Below, one piece after another: positions 1 through 6,218 of a stretch of 10,803 nt of DNA. The notes under the pieces were generated by a model. That model made no database searches. It had not been told where the DNA came from and was given only the letters and a program-made list of their open reading frames with translations. The DNA comes from Peptostreptococcaceae bacterium (lineage in GTDB: Bacteria; Bacillota_A; Clostridia; Peptostreptococcales; Anaerovoracaceae): NCBI GenBank assembly GCA_016650135.1, contig JAENWH010000037.1, forward strand, positions 1-10,803. The letters run 5' to 3'. Within the stretch, counting starts at the first letter, position 1; the number at the start of each line of letters is the position of its first letter. The position numbers and the translations under genes are program-made.

Positions 1-5
1 ATAGA

Positions 6-1259
6 TTATTCGTAATTCTTCTTCATTGCGATATCTATCTGCTTTCTTCCTTCTTTCCATTGGATTTCTCCTGGTGTGATACATCCTTGAACCGGGCATA
101 CATTCAGGCAAAGATGACAGCCAACGCAGTTGTCATTAATCTTTGGTTTTCTGGTATTTTCATCCCAGTCAATTGCTTGATGTGCTGCATCATAACATGA
201 TAAGTAGCATCTTCCGCAACCAATACATTTGTCTTCATCAAATGCAGGTAATATTTTAAAATCTCTGTTTAAGTCCTCGGCTGGTACAAGATTTGGAAGT
301 GCAAGCCCTATGAAATCGTCCAGAGAATTATATCCTCTTTCATCCATAAAGTGCATCACACCATTGGCCATATCTTCTACGATTCTATAGCCGTACTGCA
401 TAATAGCTGTTGTAACTTGAAGGTTTCTGCATCCTAATAATAAATATTCAACGCAGTCTCTCCAGTTTTCAATTCCGCCAATTCCCGAAAGGTGTGTTTT
501 GCCTACAATTTCATCCTGCATCAGTTGTGCAACAAATCGAAGAGCAATTGGTTTTACCGCAGCGCCTGAATATCCTGAAATTGAGGATTTACCATTTACT
601 ACCGGCATTCCTGTCATATTTTCAAAATCAATATTTGTGATTGCTTTAATCGTGTTAATACAGGATACGCCAGCAGCACCACCTGCTAAAGCTGCTCTTG
701 CAGGTATTTCCATACTGGTAAGATTTGGTGTCATTTTTGCAATAAAAGGTATTTTCGTTGTTTCAACAACAGCTTTGCTGTAGCCCTTTACTAAATCCAC
801 GTTTGTTCCAACGTCTGATCCCATTGTATGACTTGTCATCTGCGGACATGAGAAGTTACCTTCAATCAGGTCTGCCCCAGCCTGTTCCGCCATCTTGGCA
901 AGTTGTCTCCACTCCTCATCACAGCTGCCCATAATGGATGCAACCATAACTTTATCTGGATAGTCTCTCTTTAGTTTGAACATATTTTCAAAGTTTAACT
1001 GTGTTGGTTTGTCGGAAATCTGTTCCATGTTCTTAAAACCAAGCCAAGGTAAGCCTTCTTTGTTTGTCTGGTCAAATCTTGGTGAACATTCATCCGCTAC
1101 AAATATCCCTATAGTTTTATAGAATACTCCCCCCCAACCTTCTTCAAATGACTTTGCAACCATTTCATAATTGCTTCCTACTGGTGAAGATGAAAGGAAG
1201 AATGGGTTTTCGCACTTAACTCCTAAGTAATCGATCGATAGTTCTTTTTTAACTGCCAT
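6..1259 (-). CDS. preA: NAD-dependent dihydropyrimidine dehydrogenase, catalytic subunit PreA
   Basis: A 417-residue FMN and Fe-S flavoprotein. With PreT it is expected to reduce uracil and thymine to 5,6-dihydropyrimidines in the cytoplasm, the first step of reductive pyrimidine breakdown. Residues 1-330 form the DHOD-type FMN barrel: NFSCPQ at 135-140 carries the substrate Asn135 and catalytic Cys138, Lys175 lies in IAKMTPN, GYSG is at 229-232 and GIGGIE at 259-264. The C-terminus has two [4Fe-4S] motifs, Cys345/348/351/355 and Cys378/381/384/388. Sequence and length match E. coli PreA closely as I remember it. I chose the ATG at 1259 because AAAGGAG lies 9 bases upstream; an in-frame TTG at 1283 inside preT lacks a well-placed site. 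The gap to the preT stop is one base, so the two are co-transcribed and probably translationally coupled. The gene is complete, with its stop 5 bases from the window edge. Confidence 0.95.
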   Translation of the reverse strand: MAVKKELSIDYLGVKCENPFFLSSSPVGSNYEMVAKSFEEGWGGVFYKTIGIFVADECSPRFDQTNKEGLPWLGFKNMEQISDKPTQLNFENMFKLKRDYPDKVMVASIMGSCDEEWRQLAKMAEQAGADLIEGNFSCPQMTSHTMGSDVGTNVDLVKGYSKAVVETTKIPFIAKMTPNLTSMEIPARAALAGGAAGVSCINTIKAITNIDFENMTGMPVVNGKSSISGYSGAAVKPIALRFVAQLMQDEIVGKTHLSGIGGIENWRDCVEYLLLGCRNLQVTTAIMQYGYRIVEDMANGVMHFMDERGYNSLDDFIGLALPNLVPAEDLNRDFKILPAFDEDKCIGCGRCYLSCYDAAHQAIDWDENTRKPKINDNCVGCHLCLNVCPVQGCITPGEIQWKEGRKQIDIAMKKNYE

Positions 1260-1260
1260 A

Positions 1261-2523
1261 TTACTTAACTCCTTTCTTTTCAAGGTAAGTAATTATTGAA
1301 GCTGCTGCCTCTTTACCTTCTGCAACTGCTTCTACTACTGTTTTACCACCATTAACAATATCTCCGGCAGCAAATACTTTAGCATTGTTTGTAATATATT
1401 TATCATTAACTTTAATGCTGCCTTTTTCATCTGTTGCTGCATCTGTGAATTGATCAACCTTTTCAGCGCCTTGTCCAATTGCAAATACTACTGCATCTGC
1501 CTTAAACTTAGCTCCGGAAACGCCATCTCTTCCATCAAACATTGCAAACTCCACTTTGTCTGTACCTGTTATTTCTGCAGGAGCCATCTCAGTTGTGATG
1601 CCTACTCCAAGAGATAATACATATTCGAATTCTGTCATGTTTGCCGGTGCTTCTTCAATTGTTCTTCTATAAACCAGTCTGACATTTTTTGCACCAGTAA
1701 GCTTGGCCGTTACTGCACAGTCAACTGCAACATTTCCGCCGCCAATAACTATGATATTTTCTCCAGGTTTAAATTCTCCCGGTTTTGTTCTTGCCTGCTT
1801 TAAAAAATCAACTGCTGCATAAACACCTTTAAGTTCAGTTCCCTTAATAGTTGGAATTTTTGTTCCCCAAAGCCCAACACCAACAAATATGGCATCAAAA
1901 TCATTCAGGTCTGCTGCTTTTACTTCTTTACCAAATTCGAATTTTACGCCAAGTGCTTCAACTTGAGCGATGTCATGAACTACAACAGCTTTTGGAAGTC
2001 TTGTTGGAGCAATTCCATAAGTTAAAATGCCGCCAGCTTCCGCTTCTCTTTCAAAGATGGTTACCTGATAACCTTCTCTTGCAAGTTTAGCTGCACAGGC
2101 CAGTGATGAAGGCCCTGATCCGACACATGCCACTTTTTCAGTTTTTTTAGCTACAGGTGCTGTTAAAGTCTTCATATTAAAAGTCTGTTCCTGTTCGATG
2201 GCATATCTTTGAAGTTTTCCTATTTCAATAGGTCTATCGATACCACATCTGCTGCAGGCCTCTTCACATAATGTGTCATAAGGGCAAATTCTTGCGCAAG
2301 TCCCTCCTAAAATGTTGTTTTCTCTAATTGTTTCAGCTGCACCCTTTGGATTTCTAAATCTGATTGATCTTATAAATTTCCCAGGATCTGTGCCAGCAGG
2401 ACATCCCTTGCTACAAGGTGCATCAATGCATAGTAAACATCTTGAAGCTTCTTCCATAGCTGTTCTGTGATTGAAACCAGCTACTGCTTCCGAATTGAAT
2501 TTTGCTTCTACTACTTTACTCAA
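1261..2523 (-). CDS. preT: NAD-dependent dihydropyrimidine dehydrogenase, electron-transfer subunit PreT
   Basis: A 420-residue FAD and Fe-S oxidoreductase that takes electrons from NAD(P)H and passes them to PreA. It resembles the N-terminal part of mammalian dihydropyrimidine dehydrogenase and the small subunit of glutamate synthase. The N-terminus has cluster cysteines 29/32/37/41 and 76/80/86/90. GSGPSS at 135-140 is the FAD dinucleotide fold, GGGNVAVDCA at 261-270 the NAD(P) fold, and a C-terminal FAAGD motif completes FAD binding. Length is close to E. coli PreT (about 412). The start is TTG at 2523, supported by a strong AAGGAGGG with an 8-base spacer to its GGAGG core. An ATG 5 bases earlier is out of frame and meets TGA after one further codon. 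It is the first gene after the regulatory gap at 2524-2693 and leads directly into preA. A GltD-like role alone is less likely because preA follows. Confidence 0.93.
   Translation of the reverse strand: MSKVVEAKFNSEAVAGFNHRTAMEEASRCLLCIDAPCSKGCPAGTDPGKFIRSIRFRNPKGAAETIRENNILGGTCARICPYDTLCEEACSRCGIDRPIEIGKLQRYAIEQEQTFNMKTLTAPVAKKTEKVACVGSGPSSLACAAKLAREGYQVTIFEREAEAGGILTYGIAPTRLPKAVVVHDIAQVEALGVKFEFGKEVKAADLNDFDAIFVGVGLWGTKIPTIKGTELKGVYAAVDFLKQARTKPGEFKPGENIIVIGGGNVAVDCAVTAKLTGAKNVRLVYRRTIEEAPANMTEFEYVLSLGVGITTEMAPAEITGTDKVEFAMFDGRDGVSGAKFKADAVVFAIGQGAEKVDQFTDAATDEKGSIKVNDKYITNNAKVFAAGDIVNGGKTVVEAVAEGKEAAASIITYLEKKGVK
1269..1275 (-). promoter_or_regulatory. Ribosome binding site of preA inside the end of preT
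   Basis: The minus strand reads AAAGGAG here, within the last codons of preT, with a 9-base spacer to the ATG at 1259. It decides the preA start in favour of ATG 1259 over the upstream TTG at 1283 and suggests coupled translation of the two subunits. Confidence 0.75.
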
Positions 2524-2530
2524 TTCATTT

Positions 2531-2538
2531 CCCTCCTT
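2531..2538 (-). promoter_or_regulatory. Strong ribosome binding site of preT deciding a TTG start
   Basis: The minus strand reads AAGGAGGG. From its GGAGG core there are 8 bases to the TTG at 2523 but only 3 to the out-of-frame ATG at 2528, which opens a Met-Asn-stop frame ending across the TTG. Spacing and frame both favour TTG as the true start. Confidence 0.75.
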
Positions 2539-2564
2539 CTTGTTTTTAACAAAAAAATATATAT

Positions 2565-2593
2565 AATATATACATGCTCATTCCAGTTGACAA
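2565..2593 (-). promoter_or_regulatory. Candidate proximal promoter (P2) for preTA
   Basis: On the minus strand, TTGTCA (2588-2593) and TATATT (2565-2570) are separated by exactly 17 bases. Each hexamer differs from the sigma-A consensus at one position. Transcription would begin near 2557 and give a leader of about 35 bases before the TTG of preT. The surrounding run of A and T makes a chance -10 match possible. The operator-like palindrome lies upstream of this promoter, so a repressor bound there would not cover it. Confidence 0.5.
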
Positions 2594-2606
2594 TTTCAAA
2601 GAAGAG

Positions 2607-2620
2607 TGTAACTGGTTACA
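2607..2620 (-). promoter_or_regulatory. LacI-family-type operator palindrome upstream of preT
   Basis: The 14 bases read TGTAACTGGTTACA on the plus strand: perfect 6-base arms TGTAAC and GTTACA around a 2-base centre. Size and half-site resemble LacI/GalR-family operators, which usually have a CG centre; here the centre is TG (CA on the other strand). It begins about 4 bases beyond the expected start of the distal promoter at 2631-2658, a classic position for repression. The obvious candidate protein is the LacI-family regulator encoded at 3800-4825. I saw no second good copy by eye. A CcpA cre site is the main alternative, but the CG centre of cre is missing. Confidence 0.6.
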
Positions 2621-2630
2621 TATTACTGCT

Positions 2631-2658
2631 ATTTTATCACATATTTTGAAAATTGCAA
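2631..2658 (-). promoter_or_regulatory. Candidate distal promoter (P1) for preTA, extended -10
   Basis: On the minus strand, TTGCAA (2653-2658) and TAAAAT (2631-2636) are 16 bases apart, and TG stands one base before the -10 hexamer, forming an extended -10 element. The -10 matches consensus at 5 of 6 positions and the -35 at 4 of 6. Transcription would begin near 2624 and run straight into the palindrome at 2607-2620, giving a leader of about 100 bases. The position next to the operator supports this as the regulated promoter. Confidence 0.55.
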
Positions 2659-2693
2659 GAATTATTAGAATAAAAATTTCGTTAAATTCCCCG

Positions 2694-3800
2694 TTACCAT
2701 TTCAAACTTAATTTTTTAATCGGGCAAACAAAAAGACAGACGCCACAACCCGTGCAAAGAGATTTATCTATTATGACGTCTCCGTTGCCTGGGGAGATTG
2801 CCTGATACATACACCCCTTTATGCATGCATTACAACCTTCAACACATGTTTCTTTATTTGAATAGGAAACAACCGGTTCCACCTTCATCTCATCAAATGA
2901 TTTTAAATTCAACAAGGCTTTGCCTTTTATTTCATTGATTGATTTTATCTTTTTTTCTCGTGTCCATGTATCAAAATCATGAACAATTTCCGTGATTCTT
3001 TCAAACCCGTTAATCATCACCGTCGTTCCGATTTGAACAGCAGATGCACCAAGCATGATATATTCAATGGCATTTTTATAATTGTCAATTCCGCCTATTC
3101 CACAAATGGGTATGTCGACTGTCTGAGAAATGGTCGCAACGGCAGCAAGCCCCAAAGGCCTGATAGGGGTTCCTGAGTATCCACCGTACGTCGGGAGCAT
3201 CAGTTCCCCAGTCTCAATATCAACGCTTAAAATACATCTGACAGAATTAATTGCACTGACTCCTGAAGCTCCCGCTTTTTTTGCAGCTTTCGCCACACGA
3301 GCGATGTTGCTTGCAGTCTGTGACAATTTAACCATCACCGGAATATTCACGTGATTCACAACTTCTTTTATGATCAGAAACATCTGATCGGCATTAGATG
3401 CTAATATTTCAAGAGATTCTCCCATTGGGTTTGACACATTGATTTCAATCGCATCTGCTCCAAAAAGTTCCATTTTGGCGGCGAGGTAAGCCAGCTCGGA
3501 AGGCTTATGCCCCGAAACGCTGGCAATCACAATTCCACCATCGCTCTTGGCGATTTTCATTTCTCTTTCCCAACCTTCAATTTGGATGTCGCTATAAAGC
3601 CTAATGTTTTGAGCCCCCGTTCCGTTGTAGGCAATTCTTGGCCTCACATCGATAATCGCATCACTGACGATTGACTCCGTGATTACTGCACCTGCTCCTG
3701 CTTCAATTGCTTTTTTAATGGATTCTCCATCTCTGCTCCATGGGCCTGCAGAAACAATAATAGGGTTTTTAAGTTTTAAGCCCAGAAAAATTGTATTCAT
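2694..3800 (-). CDS. PreA/DHOD-like FMN flavoprotein with C-terminal ferredoxin domain, divergent active site
   Basis: A 368-residue protein with a DHOD-type FMN barrel (about 1-300) and a C-terminal 2[4Fe-4S] ferredoxin domain. It is a divergent paralogue of PreA: NVSNP (121-125) aligns with NFSCP, Lys158 with Lys175, GYSGTPIRPL (207-216) with GYSGAAVKPI, and GIGGID (234-239) with GIGGIE. The family's catalytic Cys is replaced by Asn124 and the following loop is about 3 residues shorter. The first cluster reads Cys319/323/326/330, a CX3CX2CX3C spacing instead of CX2CX2CX3C; the second (349/352/355/359) is normal. It probably uses FMN and low-potential electrons, perhaps from PreT, but its substrate is not evident and pyrimidine reduction should not be assumed. 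The start overlaps the lacI stop by one base (TAATG), with GGAG 10 bases upstream. No NAD-binding domain is present, so an external electron partner is needed. Confidence 0.8.
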   Translation of the reverse strand: MNTIFLGLKLKNPIIVSAGPWSRDGESIKKAIEAGAGAVITESIVSDAIIDVRPRIAYNGTGAQNIRLYSDIQIEGWEREMKIAKSDGGIVIASVSGHKPSELAYLAAKMELFGADAIEINVSNPMGESLEILASNADQMFLIIKEVVNHVNIPVMVKLSQTASNIARVAKAAKKAGASGVSAINSVRCILSVDIETGELMLPTYGGYSGTPIRPLGLAAVATISQTVDIPICGIGGIDNYKNAIEYIMLGASAVQIGTTVMINGFERITEIVHDFDTWTREKKIKSINEIKGKALLNLKSFDEMKVEPVVSYSNKETCVEGCNACIKGCMYQAISPGNGDVIIDKSLCTGCGVCLFVCPIKKLSLKW

Positions 3801-4825
3801 TAAAACATTTCTCCTATTCTTTCTTTATGTCCACAAGATTTACGGATTTTAAGTTTTGACTGAAGCTGAATATTCTTTACATCTTCCGGCAATTCACTTT
3901 TGTTTTCAATTAAATCAAAAAGCAGTCTTGCTCCAACGACCCCCATTTTGTGAAGAGGTTTTTCTACAGTTGTAAGTTTTGGTTCCACCAGATTTGACAT
4001 TCTTATATTCCCAAAGCCTACCAAAGCAACCTGTTTTGGTATGGATATGTTATTATCCTTCATTGCATCCATGACCCCAAAAGCTAGCAAGTCACTGGTT
4101 GCAAAAATTGCTTTTGGCGGGGTTGGAAGACTCATGAATTTTCTGGCTCCCAGATATCCGCCCTCAATAGTGTTCTCAACCTGAATTTCGTATTCCTCTT
4201 TTAACCTGATTTTTTCTTCCTTTAGCGCTTTTTCATAGCCCTTAATCTTTCTGCTGTTTTCTTCTGCAGGTGTTGTTCCATATAATATGCCAATCTGAGT
4301 CGCTCCGGTTTCGAGAAGGTGTTTTGTCGCATTGTAAGCTGCATCTTTAGAATCAATGCTGACACTTGTAACACTTTTGTTCCATAAAACCTCACCCACA
4401 TGAACTACCGGTATCCCCTGGTCTAAAATTGCCGTAATATCCTTCTCTGAAAGTAATGATGAAAGCAGCAATATGCCGTCCACTCTTCTTTTGATTAAAT
4501 TGTCTATATATTTCTTTTCCTTATTTACATCATTTTCAAAATTGCACAATAACGAAGTATAATCCTTCTGGTGTGCTACGTCTTCTGCCCCCTTAATGAT
4601 TTCCATATTTTCCGGGTTTAGAATGTTAGGTATTACTAAACCTATCGTTGCAGTTTTGTTAAAATTCAAACCTCTGGCAAACCAGTTTGGTATGTACTCT
4701 GCCTCTGCAATAATACTTTCTATTTTTGCTTTTGTCGCAGGTGCCACATGGTCTGGATGGTTCAGCACCCGGGATACTGTGGCTACAGACACTCCAGCTT
4801 TTTCTGCAATATGTCGTATATTCAT
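3800..4825 (-). CDS. LacI/GalR-family transcriptional repressor
   Basis: A 341-residue DNA-binding regulator of usual length for the family. The N-terminus has the LacI helix-turn-helix (IRHIAEKAGVSVATVSRVLN, residues 3-22) and a hinge helix near residues 47-53 (NWFARGL). The rest is a periplasmic-binding-protein-like effector domain, with segments such as GLVIPN, RRVDGILLL and ALVGFGN. The ligand cannot be read from sequence. It lies between an aminotransferase and two dehydrogenase units, so a pathway metabolite, possibly a pyrimidine derivative or an amino or oxo acid, is a reasonable guess. AAGGAG is 4 bases before the ATG, and the upstream hairpin (4836-4910) ends directly against that site. 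It shares one base with the next gene. The palindrome at 2607-2620 is a likely target. I see no dedicated promoter, so it is probably co-transcribed from the promoter at 6190-6218. Confidence 0.9.
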   Translation of the reverse strand: MNIRHIAEKAGVSVATVSRVLNHPDHVAPATKAKIESIIAEAEYIPNWFARGLNFNKTATIGLVIPNILNPENMEIIKGAEDVAHQKDYTSLLCNFENDVNKEKKYIDNLIKRRVDGILLLSSLLSEKDITAILDQGIPVVHVGEVLWNKSVTSVSIDSKDAAYNATKHLLETGATQIGILYGTTPAEENSRKIKGYEKALKEEKIRLKEEYEIQVENTIEGGYLGARKFMSLPTPPKAIFATSDLLAFGVMDAMKDNNISIPKQVALVGFGNIRMSNLVEPKLTTVEKPLHKMGVVGARLLFDLIENKSELPEDVKNIQLQSKLKIRKSCGHKERIGEMF

Positions 4826-4835
4826 AATACTCCTT

Positions 4836-4910
4836 CAAACCAGTCATAAGCGGCCTAAACATCGTTTGATTGAACCACAAACCATGTTTAGGCCGCTTAT
4901 GACTGGTTTG
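4836..4910. repeat. 75-base near-perfect inverted repeat between aminotransferase and lacI genes
   Basis: Arms 4836-4862 and 4884-4910 are perfect 27-base inverted repeats. After a single C/C mismatch (4863/4883), five more bases pair (4864-4868 with 4878-4882), leaving a 9-base loop at 4869-4877. In the minus-strand transcript this is a 32-pair hairpin starting 16 bases after the aminotransferase stop codon and ending directly before the AAGGAG of lacI. No U-run follows on that strand, so it is not a standard intrinsic terminator there. The outer and inner arm segments (CAAACC and GGTTTG) are also mutually complementary, so smaller alternative hairpins are possible. It may be an RNA stability or translation-control element, a palindromic mobile unit, or a protein-binding cruciform. 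No flanking direct repeat is evident. Confidence 0.9.
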
Positions 4911-4926
4911 CCATTTTTAATATTAA

Positions 4927-6162
4927 TTATTTTATCGCACCTATTATTTTAGCCGGCAGCATTCTACAGTCATCTTCTTTGATTGAAGCAACGGAGATTC
5001 TTAGCCCCTTGTCCAGCGGTACAAGAAAAATTCCTTCTTCCTGAAGTTTTTTACATACCTCCTCCGAATTTTCGCAAAGTACTGAAGCAAAAAAACCGGC
5101 ATCAAAAGGAACAATTTCAAGACCAACCTCATAGGCAGCCTTTTCAAAAGCCTTGCCACGTCTGACCAGCATGTCACAAAATGCTTTTCGCTCTTGATTC
5201 ACCTTATCCAGCAGTTTCTCACTGGCATATATTTTAGATATGACAACCTGAGACGCTCTTGTGCAGTTTGACCAGGATCCTCTCGATGAATATTCAGCAA
5301 CTCTCTTAAATTCCTCTGCAATTTCAGCGTTAGGTGTCATACAAATCATCGCACCACATCTCATCCCATATAAAGTGAATGTTTTTGACGCACTGTATCC
5401 TATGACAGGCAATATATTTTCCTGCAGCCCGTCAAGCAGTGGCATAAATCTTCTATATTCTTCCCCATCTCCTGCAAAATCAATATATGCCACATCAACA
5501 AAAAGTGTAATGCTTTTCCCTGGTACTGCAGCATTCTTTAACACCTCCAGAAGCAATTCCCAATCCTCTATGGTCAAAGAATAACCAGTCGGGTTATGTG
5601 CCGGTGTATTTAACAGAATGACAAGGCTATCCTGTGTTTCCATCAGCTCCTCAACTTTTTCTCTGAAAGAATTGATATTAAAATTACCCGAATGATCAAA
5701 CAATGTGTAGGTTGTTAACTTTCGGCCTGTTTCTGATGCAATCGTATTGTATGGTGCCCAGTACCAGTCTGAAGTAAGAACCATATCCCCATAGTTAGAA
5801 TAATTAGCAATAGTATTTCGAATGCCTCCAGTTCCACCAGGCGTTGCCACTGCCTCAGTAAAGCATTTTGGATTGTAACTGCCAAAGGCCGCTTTTTTAA
5901 TGGCTTCCTTGAACTCAGGGATGCCTCCAATCGGTGCATAATCCGCATAATCAACGGGTGTCAGATTCTGCAGCACGTCAACAACCGATGAAAGTACTAC
6001 CAGATTCCCCTCATCATCAAGAAGAGAACCTATAACCGCGTTAATTACCGAATCTTTTCCCTTTTGTGCAATCATTTCCTTCGCGAGTCTGCTGAGGCCG
6101 AATATTTTGTCTTCCAGAGGAATATTTCTCCCGTTTTGCTTCGCCATTATATATTCTGTCAT
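4927..6162 (-). CDS. Class I/II PLP-dependent aminotransferase (aspartate/aromatic type)
   Basis: A 411-residue fold-type I aminotransferase, expected to be cytoplasmic and to use pyridoxal phosphate. Visible landmarks are HNPTG at 189-193 with cofactor-contacting Asn190, Asp223 and Tyr226 in FVDVAYIDF, the Schiff-base Lys260 in SASKTFTLYGMRCG, and Arg388 in GLRIS, which normally binds the substrate alpha-carboxylate. The SASKT-LYG-R arrangement and RGSWSN segment recall aspartate and aromatic aminotransferases of the AspC/TyrB type, but substrate cannot be assigned. It is not a class III enzyme, the group usually used for beta-alanine, which argues against a simple role at the end of pyrimidine catabolism. 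AAGGAG lies 9 bases before the ATG. A promoter at 6190-6218 precedes it and lacI follows after the hairpin, so it appears to open the left-hand operon. Confidence 0.87.
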   Translation of the reverse strand: MTEYIMAKQNGRNIPLEDKIFGLSRLAKEMIAQKGKDSVINAVIGSLLDDEGNLVVLSSVVDVLQNLTPVDYADYAPIGGIPEFKEAIKKAAFGSYNPKCFTEAVATPGGTGGIRNTIANYSNYGDMVLTSDWYWAPYNTIASETGRKLTTYTLFDHSGNFNINSFREKVEELMETQDSLVILLNTPAHNPTGYSLTIEDWELLLEVLKNAAVPGKSITLFVDVAYIDFAGDGEEYRRFMPLLDGLQENILPVIGYSASKTFTLYGMRCGAMICMTPNAEIAEEFKRVAEYSSRGSWSNCTRASQVVISKIYASEKLLDKVNQERKAFCDMLVRRGKAFEKAAYEVGLEIVPFDAGFFASVLCENSEEVCKKLQEEGIFLVPLDKGLRISVASIKEDDCRMLPAKIIGAIK

Positions 6163-6189
6163 TTTATGATACTCCTTTATCTTTTTTTT

Positions 6190-6218
6190 ATTATAATACT
6201 ATTTTATAATTACTTCAA
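6190..6218 (-). promoter_or_regulatory. Promoter of the aminotransferase-lacI operon
   Basis: On the minus strand, TTGAAG (6213-6218, overlapping the end of trmB) and a perfect TATAAT (6190-6195) are separated by 17 bases. Transcription would start near 6183, within a run of A residues, about 20 bases before the aminotransferase ATG. No operator-like palindrome matching the one upstream of preT was seen here. No terminator separates trmB from this gene, so read-through from trmB is also likely. Confidence 0.6.

Noticed and set aside
1259..1283. Longer preA start at TTG 1283
   Set aside because: It would overlap preT by 23 bases, lacks a suitable ribosome binding site and adds eight residues not typical of PreA; ATG 1259 has AAAGGAG at good spacing.
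2039..2056. Inverted repeat GGTTA/TAACC inside preT resembling the operator
   Set aside because: Arms are only five bases around a longer centre and lie deep in coding sequence; it does not match the 14-base palindrome upstream of preT.
2551..2573. Alternating AT palindrome with a T-run upstream of preT, terminator-like
   Set aside because: An all A/T stem is too unstable for intrinsic termination; the region is better explained as a -10 element and an AT-rich leader.
2665..2693. Possible terminator after the PreA-like gene
   Set aside because: The stem is five A-T pairs extended only by G-U pairs, too weak to call, although T residues follow.
4659..4880. Minus-strand open frame of 73 codons running through the hairpin and into lacI
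   Set aside because: It overlaps lacI in another frame and has no ribosome binding site or recognisable domain. Its MFRPLMTGL segment recurs in an opposite-strand frame only because the DNA is an inverted repeat.
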